From Phytophthora colocasiae (taxonomy: Eukaryota; Oomycota; Peronosporomycetes; Peronosporales; Peronosporaceae), in NCBI GenBank assembly GCA_018806915.1, contig JAGKQI010000102.1, forward strand, positions 1,612,001 through 1,676,000: DNA of 64,000 nucleotides, in the 5' to 3' direction. A model generated the notes under the pieces. That model did no database searches. It was not told the origin of the DNA and worked only from the letters and a program-made list of their open reading frames with translations. Every line of letters begins with the position of its first letter. The stretch's first letter is position 1. Below are positions 11,301 to 20,252 of the stretch, one piece after another. The translations under genes and the position numbers were made by a program.

Positions 11301-11760
11301 CGAAATTTGTAGAAGTTATCGATAGTTTATTGCCTGAACTCACACTGCTTTCTGTTTTGCTCCTCAGGGACAAGGTTTCCAGTTCTTTTTCATGGAGCCG
11401 TTCATTGTTCTCGGGCGCATGGAGTCTCATTGGCGTGATTTGTACACGGATATTGGCTTTGAGAACGTCAAGGGACTCCCGGGTGGCAGTGTGGATTGCC
11501 ACATCGGAAACGATAGCATGATTGCGACCAAGCATGCTTTGATTTCATGGGACGCCTCTATCAAGAGCTTTGTGATCGACTGCTTGAGTGTTCGAACACC
11601 AATCTCTGTCAATGGCCGTGTGCTCAACTTTGCGTCGCCTCCAACAGCATTGAGTAGCCGCAGCCTGGTGCAGATCGGTGCGAGTATCTTCTATTTCCTC
11701 CTGCCAAAAGTATCGAAAGCAGCTTCGACCACCGATGAAAGCAACACTCCGCGTTCGTAA
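8334..11760 (+). CDS. Chromatin protein: degenerate INO80/SNF2 lobe, two CXXC zinc fingers, C2H2-like finger, FHA domain
   Basis: Six exons join in phase: 8334-8839, 8903-9203, 9290-9751, 9827-10114, 10182-11297 and 11368-11760, giving about 1,021 aa. An alternative exon 2 acceptor at 8894 also keeps phase, and an upstream exon ending near 8310 is possible. Residues about 255-425 follow the first RecA lobe of INO80-type SNF2 proteins (YPYWGSDEDRQNLL, HVLLTNYEVFMEDISVV, CRQRLLLCQPS), but the DEAQ/DEAH box reads DIPR and the TGTP motif reads CQPS. Two CXXC fingers follow at about 558-600 and 701-745 (CGKCAGCLAEDCMKCGHC and CGECDGCNAPDCMKCPHC, each followed by DMKKYGGPGLRKQ). A possible C2H2 finger (CVDCAARF...HSRVEH) lies near 817. 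The C-terminus is an FHA domain (IVLGRMESHW, IATKHALISWD, PISVNGRVL). CXXC fingers bind unmethylated CpG and FHA binds phosphothreonine, so a chromatin-targeting role is likely. Confidence 0.85.
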
Positions 11761-11987
11761 GGTTACCAAGCACCAGTTCAACTTGCAAGTTGAAGTGATG
11801 ACGTCGTTTTGAAACTTGTCCTTTTCTTTTCTACCAATCAAATAAATTGAATCAAGACTTGGTTTCAGTATTCCCTTGTCAAATACTGCTGGCCAGTGGT
11901 TGGCTCGTGCCCAACAGTCAACAGACCTCCACACTCAGATCGGTCCCCATAGACGCAGGCACCGTACGTAGCAGTAATCCAGGCAAT

Positions 11988-13700
11988 ATGGTGGTCGCAG
12001 GCATTGATATCGGCACGACGCACGGGTGTGTGGGCGTGTGGCACAACGGCAAGGTGAACGTCATCGCCAACGACCAGGGATTCCGCACCACGCCCACCTA
12101 CGTGTGCTTCGAGGGCGAAGAGGTGATTGTGGGTGACACGGCTGTCAACAAGCTGCCGTCGCACGCCGACAACACGATCTTCCACCTTAAGCGCTTGTTG
12201 GGCAAGGCCCACGCTGAGATCAAGGACCGCGATTTCGTTAAGGAGTGGCCTTTCGATGTCACGGAAGGAGCTGAGGGCGTCGCCCAGGCCGAGACACAGC
12301 GCAATGGCGAGAAGCACCCGGTTACCCCGGTGGAGTTCATGACGCTGCTGCTGCAGAACCTGAAGAACTTGGCGGAGGACTTCACGGGTGAGAAACTCGA
12401 GCACGTCGTCATCAGCAAGCCTGCTCACACGGACGACTCGTACACGGAGCTGCTGGACGCTGCTGCCAAGCAGGCTGGTGTCAATGTGCTGACGTATCTG
12501 AGTGAGCCTCTTGCTGCTGCCATTGCTTACGGCCTAGACGAGGTCGCTAACAACGACAAGCCTGAATACGTGCTCGTGTTCGACATTGGTGGTGCCACCC
12601 ACGACGTGACTCTGCTGAACGCCGACAAGGGTCTGTTCGAGGTCGTTGCCAGCAAGGGCAAGGACACCCTTGGCGGTGAGGACTTCACGACTGCTGTGTT
12701 TGAGCACTGTGCCAAGTCGTTCCTCCGCAAGACCAAGCTGGACGTCAAGACCAACCAGAAGGCCTCCAGCCGTCTCCGCATTGCTTGCGAGACTGCCAAG
12801 CGCACGCTTTCCACGCAGACGCAGGCGAACATTGAGGTGGACACTCTCATGGAGGGTGAGGACTTTGCTCTGAAGCTGTCGCGCCCCCGTTTCGAGGAGC
12901 TTATCAACGATTACGTGCACGAGACGATCACCGAGATCGACGCCATCCTGGAGGAGAACGAGCTCGAGAAGGAGGACATTGACCACATTGTGCTGGTTGG
13001 TGGCTCTACCCGTATTCCGCTGGTGCAGACCCTTATCAAGAAGTACTTTGAGGGCAAGACGGTGCACACGCAGATGTCGCCCGATGAGGCTGTGGCTTAC
13101 GGTGCCACCATCGAGGCCTCGGGCCTCGCTGAGCTTGTGGACGTTCCTGAACCTAAGAACCCGCTAAACATGGTGAACGTTGTGCCGCTCAACCTGTCTC
13201 TAGCTCTAGCCAACGGCAGTGTGTCTGAGCTCATTCAGCGCGACACTATCCTGCCTGCCACTGCGACTGAGCTGTTCACCACTTCGGAGGACAACCAGGA
13301 GGCTGTGTTCCTGCAGATCTACGAGGGCCAGCGTCTCATGGCCAAGGACAACACCCTGGTGGCGCAGCTGAGCGTGTCGGGCATCACCCCACTGCCGAAG
13401 GGTGACGCTGAGATCGAGGTCACGTTCACTGTGAGCACTAAGGGTGTCCTTACGGTGACCGCCTCGGAGCGCAAGGCCGGCAACAAGTCGCTGGAGGTTG
13501 CTCAGGACGCCAAGCGCCTGACCCCTGCTGACGTCGCTGCCATCGTCAAGAAGGCCGAGGATGCCGCCGAGGAGGACGATGAGAAGCTTGGCGAGCTTGA
13601 GGATGCTGAGGAGGCTGCTGAGCTCGCAGCTGCTGCCCCGGAGGTCGAGACCACCAGCGCTCCGGTCGTGCCCGTTGTGCCCACGCAGGACCTAGACTAA
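11988..13700 (+). CDS. Divergent Hsp70-superfamily chaperone, HSPA14/Ssz1-like
   Basis: This single-exon protein of 570 aa has the Hsp70 nucleotide-binding fold: phosphate-1 motif GIDIGTTHGCVGVW, phosphate-2 motif VFDIGGATHDVTLL, and adenosine motif HIVLVGGSTRIPLVQTLI. In the phosphate-2 loop the usual DLGGGTFD becomes DIGGATHD. A beta-sandwich substrate domain follows (about 395-505), but the helical lid is cut to a short acidic/Ala tail ending TQDLD, without EEVD or an ER signal. The mix of altered ATPase loops and missing lid resembles the ribosome-associated Ssz1/HSPA14 group, which acts with a J-protein on nascent chains; I am not certain of that branch. The ATG at 11988 is the first in frame and directly starts the conserved domain. 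Codon use is strongly G/C-ending, suggesting high expression. Confidence 0.85.
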   Translation: MVVAGIDIGTTHGCVGVWHNGKVNVIANDQGFRTTPTYVCFEGEEVIVGDTAVNKLPSHADNTIFHLKRLLGKAHAEIKDRDFVKEWPFDVTEGAEGVAQAETQRNGEKHPVTPVEFMTLLLQNLKNLAEDFTGEKLEHVVISKPAHTDDSYTELLDAAAKQAGVNVLTYLSEPLAAAIAYGLDEVANNDKPEYVLVFDIGGATHDVTLLNADKGLFEVVASKGKDTLGGEDFTTAVFEHCAKSFLRKTKLDVKTNQKASSRLRIACETAKRTLSTQTQANIEVDTLMEGEDFALKLSRPRFEELINDYVHETITEIDAILEENELEKEDIDHIVLVGGSTRIPLVQTLIKKYFEGKTVHTQMSPDEAVAYGATIEASGLAELVDVPEPKNPLNMVNVVPLNLSLALANGSVSELIQRDTILPATATELFTTSEDNQEAVFLQIYEGQRLMAKDNTLVAQLSVSGITPLPKGDAEIEVTFTVSTKGVLTVTASERKAGNKSLEVAQDAKRLTPADVAAIVKKAEDAAEEDDEKLGELEDAEEAAELAAAAPEVETTSAPVVPVVPTQDLD

Positions 13701-13897
13701 ACTACAAATCACTAATAGCTTGCACACACACAATGCAAGACACGCTATTTGTTTCTTCACTTTGTGCCATCTCTGCCTTCCTCACACTTTTATCTGCCAC
13801 GTACCCCAACATATCAACGATTCCGATTGGTCAAAAACAGTCAAAATCCGAAGCGCTCTACAAAAAGTCTCTTGTCAAAAAGCCAGCAAAAACTACC

Positions 13898-15065
13898 ATG
13901 GACGACGACGTCAAGTCCGCAGCGAATGCCATGAACGTACGTAGCCCGTAGCAGCCCAGCGCCATATACAAACGCACCTTTACTACGCTCTGCATTTGCT
14001 AACAGCTTCTTGCTTCTTTCCGTGCTAATGAACCTCCAGGACCGTGGCGCTGACCTCGACTTCGGTATTTTCAGTGCAGGGTACACACATTTAAGAGCTA
14101 TAACTTACGTTCGTTGTTTGGATGTGACACAGAGGTCTCAGTGGTCGAAGCTGATGAACTGGAGGACGGACTAATCTCCCCGAAGGTCAGGGACTCTCTC
14201 ATGGGTGCCAAAGCCGCAGCTTATGGAGAAGACAGCAAGCCTGCACGTGCCGTCGGCCTGTGCGGTTGCTTCAGCTTGGCGTTCTACCAGCCAGTACGTA
14301 CAGTATAGACCTGAAGGATTGCTAAAACTGACTATTCTACTTCTGTTTGCTGCTCTACAGTACTTTGATGTTGATACAACGGACGTTCAGCAGCGTTTGA
14401 TGCGAGCTCTGGTGCCTTTCAAGAAGGACCCAACGTTCGCAGAGTTGGCGCTGAAGTCACCTGATGCATATGGACCGTTTTGGCTTTCTACGACGCTCAT
14501 CTTCTGCCTGGCATCGTGCAGCAACGCTGCATCCTTCTTGGACTATGAGGGCGATTCAGACGAGTGGTCATACGACTTCAGCCGACTCGCTTCTGCCTAC
14601 ACGCTAGTGGAGATCTTCTTGCTGGGCTTACCCATGTTGATCTGGCTAGTAGGCAAGTATTTCCAAGTGCCTATGACGCTGCTCTTCCTTGTGTGTCTTT
14701 ACGGCTACTCGTCTATCATGTTTATCCCTGCTGCAGTGAGTTTTTTTTTTTTCACCTCAATAGGGCCTGTTGTACATGACTAAAGAGTTTTGCATGCAGA
14801 TCTTGTGCGTTTCTCCAATCGACGCCATGGACTGGGTAGTGATGCTGATGGCGATGGCGTGGTCACTCTTCTTCCTGCTGAACAACCTATGGCACGTGAT
14901 TTCGGAGCACTTGACGAAGGAAAAAATGCTGCCGGTGCTGGCGGTTATCAGGTACGCACACTTCGAAGATCCAAAGACTTGTCATAATTCTAATCTGTTG
15001 TGCTTTGAATTCGTAGCGGGGCACACATGATGTGGGCTATTCTCATGAAGCTGCTGTTCTTTTAG
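13898..15065 (+). CDS. Yip1-domain (YIPF1/2-like) Golgi membrane protein
   Basis: Six exons join in phase: 13898-13936, 14040-14064, 14133-14293, 14361-14735, 14800-14951 and 15017-15065, giving about 266 aa. The 25-nt exon 2 ends at GTATTT; the stronger-looking donor 16 nt downstream breaks the frame. Yip1-family proteins are five-pass Golgi/ER proteins that bind Rab GTPases and organise vesicle traffic. The family signature is visible as YFDVDTTDVQQRLMRALVPF and SPDAYGPFWLSTTLIFCLA, followed by hydrophobic segments around ASAYTLVEIFLLGLPMLIW, TLLFLVCLYGYSSIMFIP, MDWVVMLMAMAWSLFFLL and a last one at the C-terminus. It ends 164 bp from the convergent voltage-sensor gene. Confidence 0.88.
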
Positions 15066-15229
15066 TTGTCATGTTCTGCGTACATAACTCAACATGAGCG
15101 CTCTCAGTTCCACAAGTTTTATAAATGGACCAGACACAGCACGTGCTGGAATTGCATTACTCAACGATGCCCATGACATTAAACAAATATTTTAGACACA
15201 AGGCGCTTCCAAACAGCACTCCCGCTTGT

Positions 15230-16192
15230 TTACACGATCCGAATTTCTTCCTCGTCATCACTGTCCAAGATCATTCCGCTTTCAGCGTTCAGCATTATTT
15301 CTCGCTCGTCATCTCGACTCACAGCCAACTCTTCGAAGTCAATGTCTTTGCCGATAGTTGTGGGCTGATCGGACCGATTCCTGTGCAGAGAAAAACACGT
15401 TAACACAATTAACGTGCCTATCTGCCCCTTTAAGATCGCAATGGAAAGCAACTTACTTGAGAAAAATTGCCAGCCGAACGTACTGCACAGCATTCCGCAG
15501 TGCCAGTACTGAGTCCGCTGCGACTTCTTCCAACTCACCCAGTACACCTTCCTCATTGAAGTACATGGCCACAGACACTAAACTCATAACTGCCCGCCAT
15601 AACAAGCACATCGTTAGCCACTTCATTTCCAGAAGTACTAGCAATTTAACGTACCCAAGGCGACGATGTCGAAGATGTTACACCATTTATGCCAAAACCG
15701 CTGCATAGCAAAAAATATGTTAAACTCACTTCACCAACATTTCAAAAATTTACACCACCACTCACCCTCTTGAACGCCATCATCCGCAGCAGAACTTCGA
15801 ATACCAGCAGCGCGCTGACTGTAATTTCCAGTGAAATGAAAACCACTGACGATGGTCTACGGATAACAACATCACATTTTCTCATCAACCCCTTGCATTC
15901 ACTCCTCCAGTTTGTGTGTGTTTAACGTACATTCTCCAGTCGTTCATCCCAGTCTACCATTGTCAAGAAACACAGTCCATTATTATTTACAGTAGTAAAA
16001 CTATTGACAACTGACACAAACTGATCTTACCCAGACCACGCACACGAGGCTTGAGGCGATCATGAAGAAGTACACGAGTCGGTAGAAGCTGGAGAAGTAG
16101 AGGCGACTGGACACCGTCATCAGATACTCTTTGCAGCCGATGTGGGACGCCGCCGGCGCCGCCAGCTTCGCGTAGCCCTTGGGCGCCTTCAT
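15230..16192 (-). CDS. Voltage-sensor-domain-only membrane protein (Hv1/TMEM266-like)
   Basis: Six exons on the minus strand join in phase: 16192-16031, 15953-15931 (a 23-nt microexon), 15856-15766, 15700-15655, 15589-15457 and 15380-15230. The product is about 201 aa. It has four hydrophobic segments: S1 (YRLVYFFMIASSLVCVVW), S2 (VVFISLEITVSALLVFEVLL), S3 after a basic turn (FWHKWCNIFDIVALG) and an S4-like helix (ALRNAVQYVRLAIFLKNR). The glutamates in S2, the F/D-containing S3 and the spaced arginines of S4 match the voltage-sensor fold. No pore module follows. The C-terminus is acidic (ILDSDDEEEIRIV). Proton-channel Hv1 and TMEM266 share this architecture. S4 has only two or three regular charges, so voltage gating is uncertain. 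An in-frame upstream extension exists, but I chose the ATG at 16192. Confidence 0.75.
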
Positions 16193-16587
16193 CGCCACAA
16201 TCAAGAGGACTGAATTCTTATCAATTGAAACACACATATGATTGGCTAAAAAGATGATCCTGCTGACTCGAATGAAAGTCTCACCCAAATTGAAACCTGA
16301 TCCTAGTGAAGAGTGGACGTTCACTGAGTGCCATCCCTTAGGATCCCTTTGCATAGAGCGCAGGTTTCCTCTGCTAAAACCAAGCATGGTTAGTACAACC
16401 ATTGGTTACTACGTGTAGTTGAAGTTGCAAGGCAAAAAGTGTCATGATCGTGGGACTCGATGGGAATGATAGCCCAACGCGTGATGCAAGTGTTGCCAAA
16501 GGCTGTTCACAACAATTTGTGTTCAAGCGGAGTCTGTGCGACGTGATGGTGGGCGGCTGACCAGGATTCCTTCCTGCTGTTGGTCGT

Positions 16588-16606
16588 CCACTCTGCAATT
16601 TGCTTC
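16588..16606 (+). promoter_or_regulatory. Oomycete Inr+FPR core promoter of pectin acetylesterase 1
   Basis: CCACTCTGCAATTTGCTTC matches the known oomycete initiator plus flanking promoter region (about YCAYTYYNCAWTTTNYY) at every defined position. It lies 42-60 bp upstream of the ATG at 16648, the usual distance for a short oomycete 5' UTR. It therefore supports that start over an in-frame upstream start at 16600. Confidence 0.8.
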
Positions 16607-16647
16607 TCCTGGTGCACTCTCCGTCTGCCCAGGATTCATTCGGAACG

Positions 16648-18123
16648 ATGGTCTTCCGCCTCGCTAACGCTGCTACCGTACTTCTCACTGCAACGTCAGT
16701 CCTCACCTCGGTGCCTCTAACTACGGCCGAGTCCAGCTGCTCGTTTAGTGAATCGGAATCGTGCGCAATCGACTCGCTCATACCCTCCGATAATGACGGC
16801 AGTGTCCTCATTTACCCAGGAGGCAGTACCCGCTGTGCCTTCGATGACTACACGGATTCGGTGACGACTTTCTCGACGAACTCGACATATTTCTTTCAGG
16901 TCTTTCCAAATGGAGGTTCGGATAAGTCCAAGTTGATGATCTTCTTTCAAGGGGGAGGGGCTTGCGCTGATGCAGACACTTGTGCGTTCGGCCTTCAATG
17001 TTCCCTGGGATCCAGTGCTACCTTTACGACTGCTGCTACTGCAAGCAGTGCTGGTGTTTTGGACCGAACGCTGTCGGACAACATGTTCAAGGACTGGAAC
17101 ATTGTCTTCATCCCGTACTGCACAGGCGACATTCACATTGGCAACCGAGTCACGGCAGCTTACGAGAGTGGTATTGAGGTTCTCTTGGGTAACAAACAAT
17201 GTCTCGGACTTGACTACGCGATGCACATGAACGGATATAACAACACTATGGCGGTGCTTGAATGGGCACTCGAAAACTACCCAGATGTGGACAACCTCAT
17301 TGTCGGAGGTGAAAGTGCTGGTTCACTTGGTGCACAAGTCCATAGCGCCAAGATTGCCGATATGTGGGACGTTAAGACCAAGGGAGCAAGGTTTTCGGTA
17401 TTGGCGGACAGCTATGTTGGTGTCGTCCCCGAAGACCACCCAGCAGCGGAACTTTTGGTGAATTACGGCGCGTGCACGAACGATTTTGGGCTGTCGGAGG
17501 ACATTGTGGCGGCTTGCGAAGCTGGAACCGCAACGACTATTGAAATGATTGATGCACTATTGGATGCACAGCCTGAAGGCAATTGGCTCTTCATCGACAG
17601 CAAGGGAGATAAAACCCAGAGATACTTCTACGCTCTTGTGGATGAAGGAATCTTGGGGTATCCGTTCTCGGACTTGATATCGGAGGCAGACTTCTTCTCG
17701 AACATGAGTACAATTCTGGATTCGTACCAAAAGGTGAGTTCCCGGATCACGACGTTTTACGTTGAAGGCACGAAGCACGTCTTCCTAGCCGACTCTAACT
17801 TTACCAGCTACGAGAGTGATGAAGGTTTGCTTCTTGGTGATGTGATCAACGAGTGGCTGGTCTCAAACTCAAGCTTAAACTCGAACACGAATTCAACTGA
17901 GTCTCCGACGCAGAGCCCAAGTGCGACTACAGCGACTCCCACATCACCGGCATCGCCTTCTCCTGGAACCACCTCATCCCCGAGCACTACTTCATCCCCG
18001 AGTACTACCTCATCACCAAGTACGCCCTCTTCACCGAGCACCACAAACTCCCCAAGCTCCACTACTTCTCCGAGCACGACTTCATCGCCATCAGTTACGA
18101 CCTCCGCGCCTTTGGCTTGCTAG
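16648..18123 (+). CDS. Secreted pectin acetylesterase (CE13/Notum-like), copy 1
   Basis: This 491-aa intronless protein has an N-terminal signal peptide (hydrophobic ATVLLTATSVLTSVPLTTA, then ESSCSFSESESC). The catalytic domain is of the plant pectin acetylesterase/Notum type: QGGGACADADTC (oxyanion region), DWNIVFIPYCTGDIHIGN, and GGESAGSLG with the nucleophile Ser; TKHVFL supplies the likely catalytic His. These enzymes remove acetyl groups from pectin. The last 75 residues are a low-complexity tail with repeated TTSSPS units ending APLAC, probably O-glycosylated and tethering the enzyme at the surface. It is the first of a direct tandem pair, and a third, deleted copy lies at 44.1-44.4 kb. 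In a plant-associated oomycete it would act on host cell walls. Confidence 0.92.
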   Translation: MVFRLANAATVLLTATSVLTSVPLTTAESSCSFSESESCAIDSLIPSDNDGSVLIYPGGSTRCAFDDYTDSVTTFSTNSTYFFQVFPNGGSDKSKLMIFFQGGGACADADTCAFGLQCSLGSSATFTTAATASSAGVLDRTLSDNMFKDWNIVFIPYCTGDIHIGNRVTAAYESGIEVLLGNKQCLGLDYAMHMNGYNNTMAVLEWALENYPDVDNLIVGGESAGSLGAQVHSAKIADMWDVKTKGARFSVLADSYVGVVPEDHPAAELLVNYGACTNDFGLSEDIVAACEAGTATTIEMIDALLDAQPEGNWLFIDSKGDKTQRYFYALVDEGILGYPFSDLISEADFFSNMSTILDSYQKVSSRITTFYVEGTKHVFLADSNFTSYESDEGLLLGDVINEWLVSNSSLNSNTNSTESPTQSPSATTATPTSPASPSPGTTSSPSTTSSPSTTSSPSTPSSPSTTNSPSSTTSPSTTSSPSVTTSAPLAC

Positions 18124-18544
18124 AAACTTGCTACGTGGTAGGAAGAATTGCATTCCTATCCTTAAGCGCTATGAAGCAAAATATCTGAGCATAATTTGGA
18201 ATTTTGAAGCACACTACATCGTCAAAACCTTCTGACAAGACTTCTACTTCGAGAGTTACATTCGTGAGCAGGGCCAAGATTTTCAATCACAGAGACTTGC
18301 GTAATACTAGTACTTCAACAGAGCTTCAAGACAGCATCGCTTCATGATACTCTTCCCATTTGTATTCAAAGTGTCATTCGGGCAAAATGGTTTGATGCAG
18401 CAAAGTTGAAGTTGTGGTACTGAAAACTTCAAGGAGCTCTTGGAGTCCGTTTAACACAACAGCGTGATGATGTGTCCGATCGACGCCTATCTCGGTGGGG
18501 TTCCAATTGGATAGCGAGCAGTGCTTAGACATCGCATGTCATCT
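18124..18544. other. Intergenic region between the tandem pectin acetylesterases
   Basis: This stretch holds the 3' flank of copy 1 and the promoter of copy 2. Short frames show no domain. I see no repeat or hairpin of note. Confidence 0.5.
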
Positions 18545-18563
18545 TCACTTCTCAATCCGCCAA
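18545..18563 (+). promoter_or_regulatory. Probable Inr+FPR of pectin acetylesterase 2
   Basis: TCACTTCTCAATCCGCC matches the oomycete initiator well and the FPR part with two mismatches (CAATCC for CAWTTT). It lies about 45-60 bp before the ATG at 18606, the same layout as copy 1. Confidence 0.5.
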
Positions 18564-18605
18564 GACTTCACCACACACCGTTTCTATCTGGAATATACCG
18601 TTGTT

Positions 18606-19988
18606 ATGCACTTCACGAGCATCGCATTGGCTGCATCTACAATCCTCGCTTCGGTGCCTCTAACTACGGCCGAGTCCAGCTGCACTCTCAGCGACTCCGA
18701 ATCGTGTGCTGTTGATACACTCACACCCTCCGAAGATGACGGCAGTGTCCTCATTTACCCGGGAGGCAATACCCGCTGCGCCTTCGATGACTACACGGAT
18801 TCGGTGACGACTTTTTCGACGAACTCGACATATTTCTTCCAGGTTTTTCCGAATGGAGGTTCGGACAAGTCCAAGTTGATGATCTTTTTCCAAGGAGGAG
18901 GAGCTTGTATCGACAAGGAGACATGTTCTTTTGGTCTTCAATGTTCACTAGGGGCTAGTGCGACATTAACAACCACTGCAACTGCAAGCAGCGCTGGTGT
19001 ACTGAATCGGTCGATCTCGGACAATATGTTTAAAGACTGGAACATTGTTTTCGTTCCTTATTGTACCGGAGACGTCCACGCTGGCAACCGGATCTTGGAG
19101 CCGTATGAGAGCAACATTGCAGAACTTCTCGGAGAGCCCCAATGCCTCGGACTCAATTACACTATGTACCTGAACGGATACAACAACACCCAGGCAGCAC
19201 TGGACTGGGCACTCGAGAACTATCCAGACGTTGACAACCTCATTGTAGGTGGTGAAAGTGCCGGGTCGCTTGGAGCTCAACTGCACAGCGCGCACATTGC
19301 CGAAGTATGGGACGTCAGTGCCAAGGGTACACGGTATTCGGTGATTGCAGACAGCTACGTTGGTGCTGTGCCTGCGAACCACACTGGATCCCAGTCCCTT
19401 CACTTCACTGGAGTCTGCGACGTTGACTTGGGTATGCCTGCTGCAGTCGTTGCAGACTGTGATGCAGAGACGGCTACTACCGTCGAGATGACCGGATCGT
19501 TGATCAAAGAAGAGCTCCAAGGCAATTGGCTTTTCATCAATAGTAAGGGGGATCTGACACAAAGATACTTCTACGCTCTCCTTGACGAAGGAATCGAAGG
19601 TTATCCATTCACAGACCTTGTCTCGGAAGAAGATTTTTATGCCGACATGAGTTCGATCTTGGATGCTTTCCAGAAGATCAGCTCTCGCATCACGACATTT
19701 TACGTTGAGGGAACGAAACATGTTTTCTTGGCTGATACAAATTTTACGAGCTATGAAAGTGACGAGGGTCTGCTGCTCGGTGATGTTCTCAACGCATGGC
19801 TAGTGTCTGAGTCAAGTTTGAACTCGAACAACACTTCTGGCTCCACCACGGTGACTATGAGTTCGGGGACTTCGACTACTGGAAGCTTAACCAGCTCAGG
19901 TACGTCAACGGGTGCACAAGGCTCGGCAGCAGCTACTTCGATGACTAACACACCTATGTCAACTACGAAAACCCCTTTGGCCTGTTAG
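18606..19988 (+). CDS. Secreted pectin acetylesterase (CE13/Notum-like), copy 2
   Basis: This 460-aa intronless paralogue of the preceding gene lies in the same direction 480 bp downstream. It has a signal peptide (SIALAASTILASVPLTTA), then the same domain order: QGGGACIDKETCSFG, DWNIVFVPYCTGDVHAGN, GGESAGSLGAQ (nucleophile Ser), KISSRITTFYVEGTKHVFLA. The tail is Ser/Thr/Gly-rich rather than a regular TSSPS repeat but keeps the ending TPLAC. The N-terminal part (around 18735-18905) is far more similar to copy 1 at DNA level than the rest, suggesting local gene conversion. Its predicted role is the same: deacetylating pectin outside the cell. Confidence 0.92.
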   Translation: MHFTSIALAASTILASVPLTTAESSCTLSDSESCAVDTLTPSEDDGSVLIYPGGNTRCAFDDYTDSVTTFSTNSTYFFQVFPNGGSDKSKLMIFFQGGGACIDKETCSFGLQCSLGASATLTTTATASSAGVLNRSISDNMFKDWNIVFVPYCTGDVHAGNRILEPYESNIAELLGEPQCLGLNYTMYLNGYNNTQAALDWALENYPDVDNLIVGGESAGSLGAQLHSAHIAEVWDVSAKGTRYSVIADSYVGAVPANHTGSQSLHFTGVCDVDLGMPAAVVADCDAETATTVEMTGSLIKEELQGNWLFINSKGDLTQRYFYALLDEGIEGYPFTDLVSEEDFYADMSSILDAFQKISSRITTFYVEGTKHVFLADTNFTSYESDEGLLLGDVLNAWLVSESSLNSNNTSGSTTVTMSSGTSTTGSLTSSGTSTGAQGSAAATSMTNTPMSTTKTPLAC

Positions 19989-20252
19989 GATTACCGTTGT
20001 ACAGATTTCTAACCTTCTTGAATTTAAAAGTAATGCCTTTCCATCTGTTTTCATTCTTTCGTTCGACGGTGTTTTTAAACTAGGATACAACTATCAGTTG
20101 TAGGATTCCTGCTACTGTAGAAGCGCACTTAAATTGGATGGGGCGTATGAGAGGAACGTTGTTGAACTCTTCAGGGGGGCGCAGGTACATTTGTCGGGTT
20201 TCATATCAAGGACCAAAATCAAACTTCTTGAACAATTTTAATTTCTTACTGA

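Noticed and set aside
14065..14080. Longer version of Yip1-gene exon 2 ending at GTACAC
   Set aside because: It looks like a better donor but breaks the reading frame with exon 3; the GTATTT donor at 14065 keeps phase.
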